64,000 nucleotides of DNA from contig JANTQA010000012.1 of NCBI GenBank assembly GCA_027625915.1, positions 6,966,501-7,030,500 of the forward strand. The letters are read 5' to 3'. Position 1 is the stretch's first letter; each line of letters opens with the position of its first letter. The stretch is from Anaeramoeba flamelloides. Taxonomy: Eukaryota > Metamonada > Anaeramoebidae. A program made the position numbers and the translations under genes. Under the pieces are notes generated by a model, which was given only the letters and a program-made list of their open reading frames with translations, was not told where the DNA came from and searched no databases. Positions 60,594 through 64,000 of this stretch are shown here, piece by piece.

Positions 60594-61246
60594 TATAAAA
60601 GTAAGAACAATAAATAAAACCTTTGAGATTAATGTTTGGGAAGGAAAAAAAACAATAAAGTTACCCAAAACAAAGATTCAACTCGATTTAAATTAGTGGT
60701 AGTTATTTCTTTATCTTTATTATTTTATGGAAAAGTTGTTACTGTTTAACCAAGAAAATGAAAATAACAAAGAGTAATTTAAAGAATGGTTGTGTATTTT
60801 TAAAAAGTGTTGCTTAAAAATCAAGTACCAAATCAACCAACCAAGAAGATTTTCGATTTGTGCTGAAAGTAGTTTGAACTTTAAACAGAAAATCCTAAAA
60901 TTAGAAAGAGTTTGACATACCATAATTTTGACAATAACCTTTTTCCCTGTTCCAAATTTTTTGTAACACAAAACCCTTTTCATTTTTCTCATTTTTGAGA
61001 AAAATTATTTTGGATCAAATTCTTTTCAAAAATCGAATAAAGTAATAAAATGCTAAAAATATTCATTCTTTATTCTAAGTTCAATGATTCCACAACTTTT
61101 AGGAATATTTTTTCAAATCATATTTAAAAAATTCAAAATCTTGATTTTCATTTTTTTTTAATTTTAATTTTTTTCAATAAATCTTTTTTTGTTCTCTTTT
61201 TTTTTTTTTTATTTTTCTGATTTTAAAAACGAAAAATAAATTTGTG

Positions 61247-63139
61247 ATGATCAAAAAACAAAGACCTACGAACCAACAAATTGCAGTACAAAATATTTTA
61301 AATTATAAAATTTCTCAGCAAAATGAACGAAAATTGGACAGCTTGTTAGACAAGGTCTTAAATACTGCATCACCACTCTTTACCAAGCTGAAGCAAGGGT
61401 TTGAAAAAGAATCAATTGAAAAGGAACCGTCTGAAGAGGAGACAAGTGATCAAAGTCCAATTCAGGAAACGTCTTTGAACATGAGGGCAAAACGGATAAA
61501 GTCTTGTATAATTTTAAATTCACCAACAAAAAATGGTACTAAAAAAACCAAGCAAAGAAAAGAAGACACCCCAAGAAGATCTGTGAAAGTTGTACGATCT
61601 CTGAAACGAAGGAAGAATAAATTCAAATCGTCTTCACAAACTCTCAATAGTACAAAGCCAAAGATCAATTGTGGAACTTTTACAAGCCACTCACAACCAA
61701 ATTATAGGGAATTGCAACAAAATAAGATGCAGATCACAAAAAAAACCTTTTTTAGTCAATCCCAAAAAGCATTTAGAACACCAAACAACTTAAACCGAGA
61801 TAAGCTGCTGAAAATGATGGCTCTGTGTCCAACATATCCTGTCTCAAAACATCAACAAAAAAATCTTCTGAATTCATTATCAAGAAAAAGAGCTTTTCTC
61901 CAAAACAAAAGTGTTTCAAAAAGATTAAGGTTTAATGACAAAACAACAGCAAACCCAAAGAAATCGATTCACAATCATCATTTTCAAAAAGATCTCTTTG
62001 AACAAATGATTTTAATAAATAATAATGGTCATGGTCCAAAAAGTTTGCAAAGACAAAAAAACAAAGGCAGTTATACCCTTTTGAATAGACACAAGCCACA
62101 ATTAATCTTTAAAAGACCAAAACCTACAAAAAAATTTTTCAAAAAAAAATCGCCAACAAACCTCAAAAATGAAATATATTTTAATGATCCAAAAAAAAAC
62201 CAAGTGACACAAACTATCACACAACCAAATTTAAAAAACCACTCGGCAACAAAGAAAAGAAATTCCCCTCAAAAAGTGAAATTGCTAAATTACAGTCCAA
62301 ATACTGTCAAGAAACGAAATAAACTCTTATTTGTAACCAAGTCATCAAATCAAGGCGAATTTATAAAAAACACAGAATATTGCAAAAATAATAGCACAAA
62401 AATTGAATTGAAAAAGAACCAAAGATCTATTGAAATGGTAAATCAACAAAAAACAAAATTACATTCTCAAAATGCAAATGAAAATGAAAAGGAATTGATA
62501 ATAAAAGAAAAAGAAAAAGAAAAATCAAGATATTTTGAAAACCAAAATAATACCAAAATGGTACTAAAGCTTTTAGAGAATAATAACAATCAAAATTATA
62601 ATTTAAATAAGAATAAAAATATTTTGAATCTCGAAGATAATGATCAAAATAAGGAAATTGAAAAAAATAATTCACAAAGAACACAATTACAAATTAATGT
62701 TAATGTAATTGAAGATGAATTTGATTTTGAAAATCAAAATGAAAATAAGAATATGATAGAAATACCAAGCAGGGATAACAGAAGCCACAAGAATAGCAAT
62801 AAAAATGGAAATACAAATGAATCTATTGGAAATTTTGACAATACTGATAATATTTATATAAATGCCGATATCCAATCATGGAATAAATTATCAGTTTTTG
62901 AAAATTTTCAAAAGGATAGACAGGGTTCAATTGAATTTCCTGAATTTTATACGGATTTTGATAAAAATCAATCTTTTTATCAATATTTCTTTAAAAAATT
63001 ATTTAATAATCAGTCGATTAAAAAAAAAAGTCCCAGAAAAAAAAACTCAAAAATTCCTAAAAAATACTTAATGAAGATGGCTAAAAATCCTTTCAAATAT
63101 ACTTATTCAATTAGTGATAACAAATTAATCAAAAATTAA
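61247..63139 (+). CDS. Hypothetical basic Asn/Lys-rich protein, 630 residues
   Basis: Single frame from ATG 61247 (a GTG lies one codon upstream) to TAA. I do not recognise it. The first ~45 residues (TNQQIAVQNILNYKISQQNE, LDSLLDKVLNTA) look helical, followed by an acidic patch (EKEPSEEETSDQSPIQE) and long basic, Ser/Thr/Pro-containing regions (TPRRSVKVVRSLKRRKNKFK, SPTNLKN, SPQKVKL) that could be nuclear-localisation and phosphorylation sites. The middle (~400-530) is Asn/Glu/Lys low complexity. The C-terminus regains ordered character (SWNKLSVFENFQK, IEFPEFYTDF) and ends with KKSPRKKNSKIPKKYLMKMA. No membrane segment or catalytic motif. A nuclear or cytoskeletal role is only a guess. Confidence 0.7.
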   Translation: MIKKQRPTNQQIAVQNILNYKISQQNERKLDSLLDKVLNTASPLFTKLKQGFEKESIEKEPSEEETSDQSPIQETSLNMRAKRIKSCIILNSPTKNGTKKTKQRKEDTPRRSVKVVRSLKRRKNKFKSSSQTLNSTKPKINCGTFTSHSQPNYRELQQNKMQITKKTFFSQSQKAFRTPNNLNRDKLLKMMALCPTYPVSKHQQKNLLNSLSRKRAFLQNKSVSKRLRFNDKTTANPKKSIHNHHFQKDLFEQMILINNNGHGPKSLQRQKNKGSYTLLNRHKPQLIFKRPKPTKKFFKKKSPTNLKNEIYFNDPKKNQVTQTITQPNLKNHSATKKRNSPQKVKLLNYSPNTVKKRNKLLFVTKSSNQGEFIKNTEYCKNNSTKIELKKNQRSIEMVNQQKTKLHSQNANENEKELIIKEKEKEKSRYFENQNNTKMVLKLLENNNNQNYNLNKNKNILNLEDNDQNKEIEKNNSQRTQLQINVNVIEDEFDFENQNENKNMIEIPSRDNRSHKNSNKNGNTNESIGNFDNTDNIYINADIQSWNKLSVFENFQKDRQGSIEFPEFYTDFDKNQSFYQYFFKKLFNNQSIKKKSPRKKNSKIPKKYLMKMAKNPFKYTYSISDNKLIKN

Positions 63140-63640
63140 CTTATCCTAAAATATAATAATTTTATTGAATTATTTTTATTAGGAGATTTGAAAAAAAATT
63201 CTTAAAAAATATTAAAACCTATTATTTGAATTCAGATTTTTTAATATTAATTAAATATTAAAATGGGAATTTTGTATTTTTTATATTTTTTCTTTAACAT
63301 TAGCCTTTTTATTTGTAAAAAAATAAGCAAAAATTAGATTTTTGTTAATTTTTTCTTGTGGTTTTCAAGTTTGATTCAAAATTAATCTTAATATAAGTTA
63401 TTTCTAATGATTGGAGATGTTTTTTATTTTTACCTTTTAAATGGATTACTTGTGTTATTAATTTGTTACGTTAATTGTAAGATACAGTTCGAGAAAAATA
63501 ATTACTCAATAAAAGATTTTGAAATTTCTGATAAAGATTTTATATGATATTTTTTTGGGTGAAAATCCCTTTTTTTATTTTGCTTTTTGATAATAAAAAA
63601 GTTCTACAATAGATAAAAAATTCTTTGTAAAACTATTTTA
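63140..63640. other. 3' flank of the 630-residue gene, nothing further seen
   Basis: A/T-rich sequence with several possible polyadenylation motifs that cannot be told from background. Confidence 0.4.
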
Positions 63641-64000
63641 CAGCTGTTCCAAAGCTACCATGAATTTTTTTCAATATCAAATTTTGATGTTGATATTATA
63701 TTTTTAAAAAGTTGAATATAAAAATAAGAAAGCTTATATTAAAAAAAAATTCCTAAATGAGTTGATATGAAAAATAAACTTATGATGTGATCGAAGAAAA
63801 AATTATTTTTTTCAGAATGAATTTTATGTCGTTTCTTAAGGAATTTTTGATGTTTAGATTCACATTGGGTTCTGAAAATTTATTTTTTGAAAATCTGAAA
63901 AAATTCTTGAATATTGGCTTCATTAAGGAATTTTTTTTTTTAATATAAGCTTTCTTATTCTTATATTCAACTTTTTAAAAATATAATATCAACATCAAAT
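63641..64000. mobile_element. Foldback MITE (TTCCAAAGCTACCGTGA family), copy 3, cut by window end
   Basis: It starts CAGCTGTTCCAAAGCTACCA and follows copy 2 through CAATATCAAATTTTGATGTT and the AAGAAAGCTTATATT / AATATAAGCTTTCTT arms. The right arm is visible to ...ATATCAACATCAAAT at 64000; the last ~40 bp lie outside the window. Confidence 0.8.

Noticed and set aside
1-64000. tRNA, rRNA, riboswitch or CRISPR features
   Set aside because: Looked for G/C-richer cloverleaf-like patches and regular spacer arrays; none could be supported.

Overview
This window is nuclear DNA of a very AT-rich microbial eukaryote. It carries spliced genes, long A and T homopolymers, Lys/Asn-rich low-complexity proteins and many inverted-repeat elements. 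Proteasome, ESCRT-III and nucleotide-sugar transporter genes confirm a eukaryote. The style (ankyrin plus KEKE proteins, a short organelle-type NFU) recalls Anaeramoeba-like protists, but this is an inference and the species is not certain. Introns start with GT and end with AG. The eight better-supported gene models all end in TAA; a ninth, tentative model ends in TGA.

Layout. 0.4-7.0 kb: an unrecognised minus-strand gene, modelled with three exons. 8.3-13.9 kb: a plus-strand TPT/SLC35-type nucleotide-sugar transporter (342 residues, two exons). 16.7-19.8 kb: a minus-strand CHMP4/Snf7 ESCRT-III gene (six exons, 222 residues), reconstructed from exons too short to appear as long reading frames. 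22.3-25.6 kb: an ankyrin-repeat protein with a long charged tail. 27.8-34.6 kb: PSMD2/Rpn1, the 26S proteasome base scaffold (three exons, 911 residues). 40.3-40.8 kb: NFU-type iron-sulfur carrier with a targeting-like leader. 46.5-46.9 kb: a tentative small gene. 50.5-56.7 kb: the 3' two exons of a probable von Willebrand A membrane protein. 59.7-60.1 kb: a weak Phe/Lys-rich exon candidate. 61.2-63.1 kb: an unrecognised basic, Asn/Lys-rich protein.

The most striking property is gene architecture. Four genes are each split by one giant intron of about 3.8 to 5.6 kb (two of them firmly supported by conserved proteins), while their other introns are 0.2-0.3 kb. The giant introns and the spacers are filled with repeats: elements flanked by TTAA, several foldback families, a CACTA-like element, a pair of 1.2-kb elements with terminal inverted repeats, and LINE remnants. 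Nested insertions are visible. Three LINE copies carry, at the same place inside the coding region, a block of palindromic sequence that also occurs outside LINEs; a fourth copy lacks it.

The conserved genes act in unrelated housekeeping processes (protein degradation, membrane scission, Golgi transport, Fe-S assembly), so there is no operon-like logic. I found no tRNA, rRNA, CRISPR array or virus-like element.
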